NCBI RefSeq assembly: GCF_021245985.1
Contig: NZ_JAJQXA010000016.1
Span: 37,793 to 101,792 of the forward strand
Reading direction: 5' to 3'
Source of the DNA: Flavobacterium soyae
GTDB lineage: Bacteria; Bacteroidota; Bacteroidia; Flavobacteriales; Flavobacteriaceae
Length of the DNA stretch: 64,000 nt
Under the pieces are notes generated by a model that was not told the DNA's origin, did no database searches, and saw only the letters and a list, made by a program, of their open reading frames with translations. This document shows, in pieces, positions 1 through 7,644 of this stretch. The position numbers and the translations under genes are program-made. The stretch's first letter is position 1. Each line of letters opens with the position of its first letter.

Positions 1-706
1 TTTCTTTTGTGCCATCTTTATTTACATAATAAACAATTCCAGTCCAGCAACTCACAATAAACTCATTGTCTGCTATCGGCTCAATACCATCTGTATTTTC
101 ATCCATGCCTTCTGCCAAAAGTTGTTTAGTCTTTTTATCATTTATTTTGTATAATGATCCATTGTCTAAAAAATACAAATTATTATCGATAAATTTTAGA
201 CCATTTGGCTTGTTTAGGTTTTCTAAATAAACAGTTGCAATATCATTTTCTAGTTTGAAAATCTTACCAACTTTTGGATCAGACACATAAACAATTCCTT
301 TTTTATCAATAGTTACATCATTTAATATTTTGGCATCATCAACGGTTATTTTTTTTAGTATTTTTTGTTGTTTTATATCTATAATTACAATTTCTGTAAG
401 GTCGGCTACAAATAACTTATTCTTGAATTTTGCAATGCCTTTTGGAGCATTTAAACCTTGTATCCAATTTAAATTAATGATTTTCCCGTCGGGAGCTAAT
501 TTTCCTATGCTTCCTTTTCCGTCACGTTCAGCCGGTGAGCCATCCATTAAAGAGGTGTATAAAATCTGATCTGTTTTGTCATATAATACCGATTCAGGAA
601 TTGGCAAAATACTATCAGTTATCCAGATTCTATTTAAAGAATGTTGAGCAATACTCGAAAAACTTATTATAAATAGCAATAAAATATAAAAAATATTTTT
701 TTTCAT
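1..706 (-). CDS. Secreted SMP-30/gluconolactonase-like beta-propeller protein (3' end cut off by window)
   Basis: The reading frame opens with ATG at 704-706 and runs off the left edge, so about 235 N-terminal residues are visible. Residues 1-20 form a signal peptide (MKKNIFYILLLFIISFSSIA, then Q), so the protein is exported. After it come repeated blocks of the kind LNAPKGIAKFKNKLFVAD, VTIDKKGIVYVSDP and LNKPNGLKFIDNNLYFLD, which are typical propeller blades of the SMP-30/gluconolactonase/NHL class. Flavobacterial homologues are usually annotated as SMP-30-like proteins of unknown substrate. The catalytic metal site cannot be judged because the C-terminus is missing. No neighbour gives a functional hint. 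Confidence 0.7.
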   Translation of the reverse strand, partial: MKKNIFYILLLFIISFSSIAQHSLNRIWITDSILPIPESVLYDKTDQILYTSLMDGSPAERDGKGSIGKLAPDGKIINLNWIQGLNAPKGIAKFKNKLFVADLTEIVIIDIKQQKILKKITVDDAKILNDVTIDKKGIVYVSDPKVGKIFKLENDIATVYLENLNKPNGLKFIDNNLYFLDNGSLYKINDKKTKQLLAEGMDENTDGIEPIADNEFIVSCWTGIVYYVNKDGTKE

Positions 707-730
707 TTTGATTGGTTTTAGATTTCTTTT

Positions 731-1261
731 CTACAAATAGTTTTCTTTGATAAAATTAAAATGATGAAGTTCGTGTCCTGCAATATGATAAGCCAATGCT
801 CTGACGGTTGCATCATTCGCAGTCCCGGTACCATGTCCCATTCTGTCAAATGCTTCTTCGGGAAGTCCATTAAAAAGGGCAATTGTAGAATTTCTTACAG
901 CTTCATATTCTTCAAAAATATTATCTAAATCCCGTTTATCTGCTCCAGAATAAATAGCATAAGAATCCTGGTCAAACCCAATTAAGTTTAGTTTTTCATT
1001 TCTTGCAAATCTCAATGCGCGATAAGAAAAAATTCTCTCGTCATCAATGATATGCACTAATATTTCTTTAATACTCCATTTACTTTCTTCATAACGATGT
1101 AATAATTTTTCTTTGGGTAAAGAATATATGAAGTCTTTTATCATCAAAAAATTATCTTTTAGATGTTTTAAAATCAAGCCATCATCAGATAATAGTTTCA
1201 TATACATTTCGGCATATTCAGGGTATTCACCTTTTTTTGCTTTTGTAATTAATTTCATCAT
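731..1261 (-). CDS. DinB family protein (DinB_2-like four-helix metal-binding fold)
   Basis: A 176-residue soluble protein. The DinB-type metal triad is visible: H70 in the block KWSIKEILVHIIDDERIF, and H159/H163 with further His at 166-167 in YHIAGHELHH. The W-S-x-x-E-I-x-H-I-x-D signature of DinB_2/DUF664 proteins is clear. Family members are metal-binding helical bundles, some acting as thiol S-transferases; the substrate here is unknown. Two Met codons open the frame (MMK), so the start may be 3 bp further in. It is a single gene 24 bp downstream of the start of the beta-propeller gene on the same strand and is probably transcribed towards it. Confidence 0.8.
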   Translation of the reverse strand: MMKLITKAKKGEYPEYAEMYMKLLSDDGLILKHLKDNFLMIKDFIYSLPKEKLLHRYEESKWSIKEILVHIIDDERIFSYRALRFARNEKLNLIGFDQDSYAIYSGADKRDLDNIFEEYEAVRNSTIALFNGLPEEAFDRMGHGTGTANDATVRALAYHIAGHELHHFNFIKENYL

Positions 1262-1387
1262 TAATTTATTTTTGATGTTTTATGGGGGCCAAAAAACAAA
1301 ATATAAACAGGGATAAAAATAACTTATTTTATTTAGTTCAAACTTAATGATTTCACTTATAGAAATCTAATAATGAAATTTATTTTT

Positions 1388-1501
1388 ATGAAAAAAGCTG
1401 CAAAATTTATAGTTATAGTATGCGAAGTCGGGAGACTTCGCGCAGCGACTACGATTCTTGATAAAGAACACTTTGTGGAGCAGGAGGACTGTGTTTTATA
1501 A
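1388..1501 (+). repeat. Partial copy of the GCGAAGTC inverted-repeat family, followed by repeat-derived DNA
   Basis: At 1424-1440 lies the hairpin core GCGAAGTCGGGAGACTTCGC, closely similar to the arms of the complete element at 61364-61474 (core GTGCGAAGTCTCCTGACTTC). Only one arm is present here. A 37-codon open frame crosses it but has no supporting features and is not called a gene. Confidence 0.55.
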
Positions 1502-1507
1502 AAATTG

Positions 1508-1634
1508 AATTGCCTCCGGCTTTAGCTGGAGGGACAAAGTTAGAGTAGAAAATGGCTTTAGCCTAATCTTTTGTGTATTTTGGCTAAAGCCTTTTATTGT
1601 GCAAAACAAAACCCCCAGCTAAAGCTGGAGGCAA
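1508..1634. repeat. TAGCTGGAGG nested inverted repeat, copy 1
   Basis: Outer arms at 1509-1533 (GCCTCCGGCTTTAGCTGGAG) and 1612-1634 (CCAGCTAAAGCTGGAGGC) are inverted copies; inner arms GGCTTTAGCC (1554-1563) and GGCTAAAGCC (1582-1591) are a second nested pair. The same architecture recurs at 41553-41678 and 61917-62042. No coding sequence lies inside. The 526-bp gap between the DinB gene and the XRE gene (1262-1787) holds this element, the partial repeat before it, and otherwise AT-rich DNA. Confidence 0.85.
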
Positions 1635-1775
1635 TTGATTTTAATATTGTGCGCAAATATTGGTTTATTTAATTGTAAGTTTGATAAACAGTAGTTTATA
1701 TTAATAATAAAAAGCGTATCTTACAAAAACAGTTTTGTTTTTTACCGAAATTAATTTTCGTTTAAGAATTTTAAA

Positions 1776-1783
1776 TATCTTTG
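1776..1783 (+). promoter_or_regulatory. -7 box TATCTTTG of the XRE gene, only 4 bp before the ATG
   Basis: A perfect TAnnTTTG Bacteroidota -7 element ends 4 bp before the start codon at 1788, so transcription probably begins at or next to the ATG and the mRNA would be leaderless or nearly so. No convincing -33 TTTG is visible at the expected distance (only a T-rich stretch at 1755-1758). Confidence 0.5.
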
Positions 1784-1787
1784 AATT

Positions 1788-2171
1788 ATGAGTACAGCAA
1801 TAAAACCAAAACATATCGGCAGAAATATAAGCCGTATCAGAGAGCTTAAAGATATGAAACAGGAAGCACTGGCACAGGCTATAGGAACAAATCAGCAGAC
1901 AATTTCGGCTATTGAAAACAGCGAAACTGTAGATGAACAAAAACTTATTGAGATCGCAAATGCTCTTGGAGTTTCTGTTGAAGCAATTAAAAACTTTTCG
2001 GAAGAAGCGGTTTTTAATATTATTGGAAATACTTTTCAAGATCAAAGTGCAATTTACAATTGCAATTGTACTTTTAATCCTTTAGATAAAGTTGTTGAAC
2101 TTTACGAACGTTTGGTGCAAGCTGAAAAAGATAAAGTGGAGTATTTGGAGAAATTATTGAACGGGAAATAA
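1788..2171 (+). CDS. XRE-family helix-turn-helix transcriptional regulator
   Basis: A 127-residue protein. Residues ~10-68 form an HTH_3/Cro-C1 domain: NISRIRELKDMKQEALAQAI, then GTNQQTISAIENSETVDEQK, then LIEIANALGVSVEAI. The C-terminal ~35 residues (VVELYERLVQAEKDKVEYLE) form a short coiled coil likely to dimerise. A small Cys-containing linker (YNCNCTF) lies between. Flavobacteria carry many such small XRE proteins whose targets are unknown. It is convergent with the TIR gene and separated from it by a strong terminator, so it is not evidently part of that operon, though a regulatory role for neighbouring accessory genes cannot be excluded. Confidence 0.85.
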   Translation: MSTAIKPKHIGRNISRIRELKDMKQEALAQAIGTNQQTISAIENSETVDEQKLIEIANALGVSVEAIKNFSEEAVFNIIGNTFQDQSAIYNCNCTFNPLDKVVELYERLVQAEKDKVEYLEKLLNGK

Positions 2172-2193
2172 CGTTTTTAAACGTATATTAAAT

Positions 2194-2229
2194 AAAAAAG
2201 AGATCTTAATTTTAAGATCTCTTTTTTTT
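2194..2229. terminator. Bidirectional rho-independent terminator after the XRE gene
   Basis: A long perfect palindrome AAAAGAGATCTTAA / TTAAGATCTCTTTT with a T-run on the plus strand and an A-run on the left side, so it can end both the XRE transcript and the convergent TIR transcript. Confidence 0.85.
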
Positions 2230-2267
2230 ATGCTCAATTGCTAACGCGAGCGTTCCAAGAGTGTTGC

Positions 2268-2765
2268 TTAAAGGCTAAAATATAAACTGTCTTTATAAGA
2301 ATACGGTCCAGTTTCATTTGCTTTTCTGTGAGATAAATGACTGGCTGGCCAATTATTTAAAGCATGATCCATAATTTTTTGTCCAAATGAAATATGAATT
2401 GCGAGCTTATCTTTTAAAATCGGAGGACAATATAATGGATCCATTTGCTTTGTTCCATTAAGATTTACTGCAACAATTGGGATATTATTTTCAATTGCCC
2501 ATTCGATTTCCCAGCGAACATATTTGTATAGATTAGCACTTTTTTTTCCAATAAGAACGACAAGTACTTTCGTGTTTTGCAAACGTTCTCTAAGTTTTGC
2601 TTTTATTGTTGTTTCTGAGCTTCCATCACGCAAATTATTTATTTCATGCGCGTTGTAGAAATTAAATTCAATTTTGTCATTTTCTTTCCAAGCTGTCATA
2701 AGTCTGTAGTAATGAATGTCGCTATCTGCATCAAAGCAGACGTAAGTTTTGTTAGTATAAGCCAT
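2268..2765 (-). CDS. ThsB/DUF1863-type TIR-like domain protein
   Basis: A 165-residue protein that is essentially one TIR-like domain of the MTH538/DUF1863 (ThsB) class. Visible family marks are the first strand and loop KTYVCFDADSDIHYYRLM (residues 6-23), the EFNFYNAHE segment (33-41), the helix KLRERLQNTKVLVVLIGKKS with its following strand (57-76), VRWEIEWAI with Glu86 at the position usual for the TIR NAD-hydrolysing/cyclising Glu, and IPIVAVNLNG (95-104). ThsB proteins of Thoeris make NAD-derived signal molecules on infection; whether this one is catalytic is inference. It starts 1 bp after the stop of the upstream channel-like gene, so the two are certainly co-transcribed. No ThsA (SIR2-SLOG or TM-Macro) gene is in the window. 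Confidence 0.85.
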   Translation of the reverse strand: MAYTNKTYVCFDADSDIHYYRLMTAWKENDKIEFNFYNAHEINNLRDGSSETTIKAKLRERLQNTKVLVVLIGKKSANLYKYVRWEIEWAIENNIPIVAVNLNGTKQMDPLYCPPILKDKLAIHISFGQKIMDHALNNWPASHLSHRKANETGPYSYKDSLYFSL

Positions 2766-2766
2766 T

Positions 2767-3435
2767 TTATCTTGTTGAATTAGTTTGTGGAAGAGATTTA
2801 CCTAATATTAAAGTTAGAAATATAAAACTTATGATTAATTGAAGAATTGTAATGTCAACTCCAATCTCTGTTTGTGGTTTTACATATTCGTAATTCGCGG
2901 TTAGTGAGTTTGCAAAGCTAAACCACAAAGCTTTTGCGTTTGTTGAACTGCTATTAGACCAGTTGAAATCGCTAACATAAGGAAATCTAATTAGATAAGC
3001 GAAGCATAAATTTGAAAATCCAATTGAAAGCATTAAAGTTATGAATCGTCTTCTAACTCTGTCAATCAGAAATCCGTCAGTGCTCATAGAGTCTTTATGC
3101 CATACATGATAATAAAAATAAGTGTATAGGTTGGAATATATTAAGTACCATATAAAAATCGTATAAAAAGTATTCAGCACTTCGTTTTGCAAAAGATAGA
3201 TTACCAAAATCCATTTTAATATTATAAATAAATCAACAGCAAACCTTTTAGCGGTATTCTTTTTGTCATTACTACGATTTCTTGCAAATAGTTTTACTGC
3301 TAGATATTTAAATAACTCTACTAATGAAATATATTTTAAATTTTCTAAAATAATGTTTAGGATGAAAAAAATTGGTCCGTTCTTCATATTTTGGTTGTTT
3401 AATATTGCTTCTATATACAAGAAAGAAACTTTCAT
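2767..3435 (-). CDS. Four-helix membrane protein with an altered K+-channel-like pore segment; probable partner of the TIR protein
   Basis: A 222-residue integral membrane protein. Predicted helices: ~66-84 (FAVDLFIILKWILVIYLL), ~88-109, ~131-149 and ~193-212. Between the last two is a segment resembling the pore of two-TM potassium channels: ALWFSFANSLTANYEYVKP (169-187), where TANYEY replaces the usual T-V-G-Y-G-D filter, followed by an inner-helix-like stretch with a flexible Gly212. A basic stretch RVRRR (126-130) precedes helix 3. The ~60-residue N-terminal part is amphipathic and of unknown role; Met17 is an alternative start. No ligand-binding domain is seen. Lying directly before a TIR gene, it may be the effector that responds to a TIR signal; that is inference. 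Confidence 0.6.
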   Translation of the reverse strand: MKVSFLYIEAILNNQNMKNGPIFFILNIILENLKYISLVELFKYLAVKLFARNRSNDKKNTAKRFAVDLFIILKWILVIYLLQNEVLNTFYTIFIWYLIYSNLYTYFYYHVWHKDSMSTDGFLIDRVRRRFITLMLSIGFSNLCFAYLIRFPYVSDFNWSNSSSTNAKALWFSFANSLTANYEYVKPQTEIGVDITILQLIISFIFLTLILGKSLPQTNSTR

Positions 3436-3614
3436 TTATTGACCCAAATTAGTCTGAATTAGCGAAAGTTAATTACGTTTTCTTATTTTTAAATATTTTT
3501 GTTTTCCTTGTGAGTTTTTAAAAATTTAAGATGAATAAAGGAAGTTGAACCTGTATTTGTCGTTTTCAAGAATGCAAAAACAGCAGCAATAACAATAAAA
3601 AATTATTACCCTTG

Positions 3615-4661
3615 CTAGCGGGGAGCAGTATCTTTAATTGATTGTGCAATATACTCATAAAGTTCATATTCTTTTTCATTTTTCCAATCACAAATTAGTC
3701 CTTTTATCTTAAATTTTTTATTAAAATTCCTGCATAGTATTACCAAATTATTGAATTTGTCATAGAATGTAATATTTGCAACTAAATTTCCATCAACCAC
3801 AAAAATCCTAATTTGATGTGAATCTTCTGGAAATTTAAGTGTAGAAGTTTTGTTTGGATGCAGAATGTATACAAATTCATTTTTACCACCATTAACAATC
3901 CAATCTCTTAATGTATTGAATTTCGAATTTAGGACGAAATCTTTCCCTGAACAAAAGGCTAAAAAATTAAAAGCAATTTTCGCACAGCATCTGTAATAAT
4001 TCGAATCTACTTTAGCTGATTGGTGAGTTCTGACTTGAGAACTTATTAATAGAGGATTAATTGAGTTATTTAAAGTATTGGAAATTTCATTTACTAAAGT
4101 TTGTGTGAAAGGATTGGTTTTACCATCGTAACTTGCTATAAAGCATGAATAATTTTCTTCAATTCCGCTTTTAATTCCCAAAATAAATTTATGCTTTTCA
4201 AGCGCTTCAAATTTAATAAATCTAGTTTTTAAGTTTTTGGCTTTTGATATATTCTCGGAAAAATTTTTTAATTCGTCTTCAGAATTTTCTTTTGGAAAAT
4301 TGAAAATAACTTCTCCAGTTATTTGATTAAATATTACATGAGGAATTTCAAATGGCTTACTCATTTGAATATAACCAAGCGAAAAAGATTCTCCGTTCGT
4401 AGGTTCGCTAAAAACTGAAATTTTAGACTTTGTTTCTTTTTTGGGATTTAGACTTCCTCTTTTACCAGGTCCAGAAATTTGTCTAGGAAGTGAAATGATT
4501 GATGATCGTAAAAACTCTTGTTCACATTTAGAAATTATATTATTGAATTCATCGCTGACATATCCTAAAGGCAACTTAAGTTTTCCTCCTAAGCCAGCTG
4601 AAATAATATGCTCGGCATTCTTATAGCTTAATTTTTCTTTCGATGTTAGATAGATACACAT
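3615..4661 (-). CDS. HNH-endonuclease-like protein with a degenerate zinc site
   Basis: A 348-residue soluble protein. Residues 1-55 resemble the N-terminal HNH module of proteins that begin C-x-x-C...EHIIPxGLGGK...: here MCIYLTSKEKL (only Cys2 kept), AEHIISAGLGGKLKLP with H18, and VSDEFNNIISKCEQEF, where the usual second C-x-x-C is replaced by Ser36 and Phe39; Asn40 and Asn41 remain and Cys46 might substitute as ligand. The remaining ~290 residues are not recognised; they contain alternating strands and helices and no membrane segment. It is 179 bp upstream of the channel-TIR pair on the same strand, with a promoter-like sequence repeated in front of both units. The role is unknown; a nuclease in the same defence island is one possibility. 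Confidence 0.5.
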   Translation of the reverse strand: MCIYLTSKEKLSYKNAEHIISAGLGGKLKLPLGYVSDEFNNIISKCEQEFLRSSIISLPRQISGPGKRGSLNPKKETKSKISVFSEPTNGESFSLGYIQMSKPFEIPHVIFNQITGEVIFNFPKENSEDELKNFSENISKAKNLKTRFIKFEALEKHKFILGIKSGIEENYSCFIASYDGKTNPFTQTLVNEISNTLNNSINPLLISSQVRTHQSAKVDSNYYRCCAKIAFNFLAFCSGKDFVLNSKFNTLRDWIVNGGKNEFVYILHPNKTSTLKFPEDSHQIRIFVVDGNLVANITFYDKFNNLVILCRNFNKKFKIKGLICDWKNEKEYELYEYIAQSIKDTAPR

Positions 4662-4715
4662 ATTTGGAGGTTTTTAGATATTGCCCATAACTCGTTTATA
4701 ACCGAAACAAACCCT

Positions 4716-4723
4716 CAAATATA
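4716..4723 (-). promoter_or_regulatory. -7 box TATATTTG of the HNH-like gene
   Basis: Perfect TAnnTTTG on the minus strand, giving a leader of about 50 nt before the ATG at 4659-4661. A second TATATTTG lies farther upstream at 4773-4780, inside the AT-rich module that is repeated before the channel gene. Confidence 0.4.
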
Positions 4724-4855
4724 CACCTAAATTAGGATAGATAAGAAAGCGTTGTTGCGTTTTCTTGTTTTTCAAATATATTTGTTTTTCTTGCCAATCT
4801 TTGAAATTTTATAGCGAATGACAGAAACCGAATCCTATGTTATGATGATTAGTAA

Positions 4856-4890
4856 AGAAAAAGGCTGAAAAACAAATTCCAGCCATTTTT
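4856..4890 (-). terminator. Terminator of the thr operon
   Basis: On the minus strand, just past the thrC stop, the stem GGCTGG...CAGCC is followed by CTTTTTC, a moderate rho-independent terminator. Confidence 0.6.
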
Positions 4891-4910
4891 TATATTGATA
4901 ATAAATTGAA

Positions 4911-6200
4911 TTACTCTAAAAACACCTTCAACTCCTCATAAGTCTTAATCTTCACACTAACTTTCTCCTCATTAATAACACTCTCAATTTGAGTTGGAAT
5001 CGGAAGTGTAATTCCTAAAGCAGGTTCAACAACATCTAAGAACTTAATAGGATGCGCCGTTTCTAAGAAAACACCAATTGCATTGCTATGTTTCTCCAAT
5101 TCTTTTTTCAAACCTAAATAACCAACAGCGCCGTGCGGTTCTGCGATATAACCATCTGTGTTATAGATTTTCTTTAGAGCAACTAATGTTTCTTTATCAG
5201 TATAACTATAAGAAGAAAAGTCTTTTTCGAACGCTTTTAAGTCATTGTTGTACAATTCCTGAATTCTAATAAAGTTGCTTGGGTTTCCAACGTCCATTGC
5301 GTTAGAGATTGTTGCTTTAGAAGGTTTTGGATCATATTTTCCGTTTTCTAAGAATCTTGGCACTGTGTCGTTTACGTTTGTAGACGCTACAAAATGCTCA
5401 ATTGGCAAACCTAATTTTTTTGCCATAATTCCGGCGCAGATATTTCCGAAGTTTCCGCTTGGACAAGAGAAAACTAATGGTTTGTTTTGGTTTTTCAATG
5501 CTTTGTAAGCAAAGAAGAAATAGAACATTTGCGGTAACCAGCGCGCAATATTAATAGAGTTTGCAGAAGTCAGGTTTTTGTGCGCTAAAGTTTCATCTAA
5601 AAACGCTTTTTTCACCATATCCTGACAATCGTCAAAAACACCGTCAACTTCTAGTGCTTTAATGTTTTGTCCTAAAGTAGTCAATTGTTTTTCCTGAATA
5701 TCGCTCACTTTTCCTGACGGATATAAAATGACAACATCAACGCCGTCAACGCCTAGAAATCCGCTTGCAACGGCTCCGCCCGTATCTCCGGAAGTCGCTA
5801 CTAAAACGGTGTTTTTAGCGTCTTTTTTGTCTTTATTGAAATAACCCAAACAACGTGACATAAAACGCGCTCCAACGTCTTTAAATGCCATTGTAGGACC
5901 GTGGAATAATTCTAATGAATAAATTCCGTCTTCGACTTTCACAACCGGAAAATCAAAAACTAAAGTTTCGGCAATGATTTCTTTTAATGTTGAAGCCGGG
6001 ATTTCATCGCCAACGAATTGTTTTATCGCTTCATACGCAATTTCTTCATTACTAAAACTTCCGATTTTATCAAAAAATGACGGATCTAAAGCCGTGATGT
6101 TTTCTGGAAAATATAATCCTTTATCACTCGCTAATCCTTGTATAACAGCTTCTTGGAAAGAAACTTTTGGGGCATTATGGTTTAAACTGTAGTATTTCAT
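4911..6200 (-). CDS. thrC: Threonine synthase
   Basis: A 429-residue PLP enzyme that converts O-phospho-L-homoserine to threonine, the last step of the pathway. The PLP-lysine motif is FHGPTMAFKDVGARF (Lys107 from the chosen start), with the later phosphate-binding SCPSGNFGNICAG typical of fold-type II threonine synthases. The frame stays open upstream, but the extra 27 codons are translated repeat DNA; the ATG at 6198-6200 (MKYYSLNHNAPKV) is the family start. It is the third gene of thrA-thrB-thrC, but 361 bp of repeat-rich DNA separate it from thrB. Confidence 0.97.
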   Translation of the reverse strand: MKYYSLNHNAPKVSFQEAVIQGLASDKGLYFPENITALDPSFFDKIGSFSNEEIAYEAIKQFVGDEIPASTLKEIIAETLVFDFPVVKVEDGIYSLELFHGPTMAFKDVGARFMSRCLGYFNKDKKDAKNTVLVATSGDTGGAVASGFLGVDGVDVVILYPSGKVSDIQEKQLTTLGQNIKALEVDGVFDDCQDMVKKAFLDETLAHKNLTSANSINIARWLPQMFYFFFAYKALKNQNKPLVFSCPSGNFGNICAGIMAKKLGLPIEHFVASTNVNDTVPRFLENGKYDPKPSKATISNAMDVGNPSNFIRIQELYNNDLKAFEKDFSSYSYTDKETLVALKKIYNTDGYIAEPHGAVGYLGLKKELEKHSNAIGVFLETAHPIKFLDVVEPALGITLPIPTQIESVINEEKVSVKIKTYEELKVFLE

Positions 6201-6215
6201 TGGTTGTTTTTTATT

Positions 6216-6287
6216 TAACCGCAAAGAACGCAAGGAATTAGTTTCTTTTGAAAACGCAATGTTCGCAAAGCTTTGTGGCAATATTTT
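6216..6287. repeat. CGCAAAG-type repeat remnant upstream of thrC
   Basis: AACCGCAAAGAACGCAAGG followed by GTTCGCAAAGCTTTG; the same motif forms full inverted repeats at 24597-24710 and fragments at 31470-31510 and 63881-63892. Confidence 0.6.
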
Positions 6288-6308
6288 TTATTTCAATTAT
6301 ATGTTAGT

Positions 6309-6520
6309 TCTGTCAGGCAGAGCGAAGTCGAAGCCCCGCACAGTATGGCAAGTTTAGTTTGTCATTTCGAGGAACGAGAAATCACACTCGAAACTCCGTA
6401 CAGATATTCGCCAATCTTTGTCGACAAACTAGTGCGATTTCTCGTTCCTCGAAATGACAAACGTTGTGTCTTTACTTTGCGCGGGCTTCTCCCGAAGCCT
6501 CGGGATCGCTCAGTCTGACA
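6309..6520. repeat. Nested inverted repeat (TGTCAG outer arms, GTCATTTCGAGGAACGAG inner arms), copy 1
   Basis: Inner arms at 6357-6383 and 6436-6462 are perfect 27-bp inverted copies (core GTCATTTCGAGGAACGAGAA). Outer arms TGTCAGGCAGAGCG (6311-6324) and CGCTCAGTCTGACA (6507-6520) match with few differences. The inner unit is shared with 37304-37406, including the central CGCCAATCTTTGTCGA. It lies between thrB and thrC inside an operon and carries no gene. Confidence 0.9.
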
Positions 6521-6561
6521 AACTTTGTCTTAATACTTAATTCTTCGTACTTAATACTTTT

Positions 6562-7485
6562 CTACAAAATCCTAACTCCATCAGGATTAATTTTCGAAAC
6601 GTGAATTTCATATGGCAAATTCATTTTTTCGTAAACGTCGCTCATGGCTTTTGCGATTTGATCGGCGGTATTTTTTCCTCTGCTTAAAGCGAAAATTGAT
6701 GGGCCAGAACCTGAAATTCCAGAACCTAAAGCACCATTTTCATAAGCCGTTTGTTTGATTTGATCGAATCCCGGAATTAAAACGCTTCTTAAAGGCTCTA
6801 CGATTTCGTCATGAAGCGAACGCCCGATCAATTCGTAATCTTTAGTGTAAAGACCTGCAACCAATCCGCCTACATTTCCCCATTGCATGATGGCGCTTTT
6901 TAGAGAAACGTTTTGTTTTAAAACCGAACGAGCATCAGATGTTTTCAACTCAATTTGCGGGTGAACAACCGTTGCGTACAATTCCTCAGGACTGTCAATT
7001 CTGATAATATCAAGCGGCGCATAACTTCTTACCAAAGTAAATCCGCCTAAAAGGGCAGGAGCAACGTTGTCGGCGTGAGCGTTTCCGCTGGCTAATTTCT
7101 CGCCCTGCATCGCAAACTGAACCAAATCTTTACGAGAATAAGGTCTTCCTAATAATTCATTAATTCCGAAAACCGCTCCCGCAGAACTTGCAGCACTGCT
7201 TCCGATTCCGCTTCCGGCTTTGATATTTTTATAAATTTCGATTTCGAATCCAAAATCCAGTTCATCTAAAGTTTCAAGCATTGCCAAAGCTGCAACTCCA
7301 GAAACGTTTTTCTCGGTTTCCAAAGGCAAATCGGCACCCACAATTTTAGTGATTCGAACTCCTTTTTGATCGACTTTTCGAACAATCATTTCATCGCCTG
7401 CATTGTCTAAGCAAAGTCCAAGTACGTCAAATCCGCATGAGAGGTTTGCAATAGTTGCCGGGCAAAATAGTTTTATTTCTTTCAT
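6562..7485 (-). CDS. thrB: Homoserine kinase (GHMP family)
   Basis: A 307-residue cytoplasmic kinase making O-phosphohomoserine from homoserine and ATP. The GHMP ATP-binding loop is AGSGIGSSAASSAGAVFG (from about residue 90), with the N-terminal motif CPATIANLSCGFDVLG and the C-terminal GALGSGISGSGPSIFAL both typical of ThrB. The frame extends 9 codons upstream, but MKEIKLFCPA at 7485 is the expected start; the extension lies in repeat DNA. It is the middle gene of thrA-thrB-thrC, with a 161-bp gap to thrA filled by CACGAAGGC-type repeats. Confidence 0.96.
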   Translation of the reverse strand: MKEIKLFCPATIANLSCGFDVLGLCLDNAGDEMIVRKVDQKGVRITKIVGADLPLETEKNVSGVAALAMLETLDELDFGFEIEIYKNIKAGSGIGSSAASSAGAVFGINELLGRPYSRKDLVQFAMQGEKLASGNAHADNVAPALLGGFTLVRSYAPLDIIRIDSPEELYATVVHPQIELKTSDARSVLKQNVSLKSAIMQWGNVGGLVAGLYTKDYELIGRSLHDEIVEPLRSVLIPGFDQIKQTAYENGALGSGISGSGPSIFALSRGKNTADQIAKAMSDVYEKMNLPYEIHVSKINPDGVRIL

Positions 7486-7496
7486 TTCTGGTTGGT

Positions 7497-7644
7497 TTTG
7501 CCACGAAGGCACAAAGTCACAAAGTTTTATTTTTTTAATGCTTTGGTCTTTTCGCCATGAAGGCGCTAAGCCACAAATATTTTTTTATTTTTTGCGCTAA
7601 GTCTCAAAGAAAAACTTAAAAACTTAGCGTCTTAGTGCCTTAGC
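7497..7644. repeat. CACGAAGGC / CTTAGTGCC inverted repeats between thrA and thrB
   Basis: GCCACGAAGGCACAAAGTC (7500-7518) and CGCCATGAAGGCGCTAAG (7552-7569) face CTTAGCGTCTTAGTGCCTTA (7622-7641). These are imperfect arms of a common intergenic palindrome type; the block fills the whole gap between two co-directional operon genes. Confidence 0.7.

Noticed and set aside
1388..1501. 37-codon open frame with a basic/hydrophobic start (MKKAAKFIVIV)
   Set aside because: It runs through the GCGAAGTC repeat arm, has no convincing promoter or family match, and is best seen as repeat DNA.
3600..4700. Possible integron-type attC sites (CCCGCTAGCAAGGG near 3609; GAGTTATGGGC near 4683)
   Set aside because: The sequences suggest acquisition borders, but neither the paired boxes nor an integrase could be shown, so no integron is claimed.
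6201..6281. 27-codon N-terminal extension of thrC
   Set aside because: It encodes translated CGCAAAG repeat sequence; the family start is the ATG at 6200.
6273..6518. 81-codon plus-strand frame between thrB and thrC
   Set aside because: Entirely within the nested inverted repeat; a shadow, not a gene.
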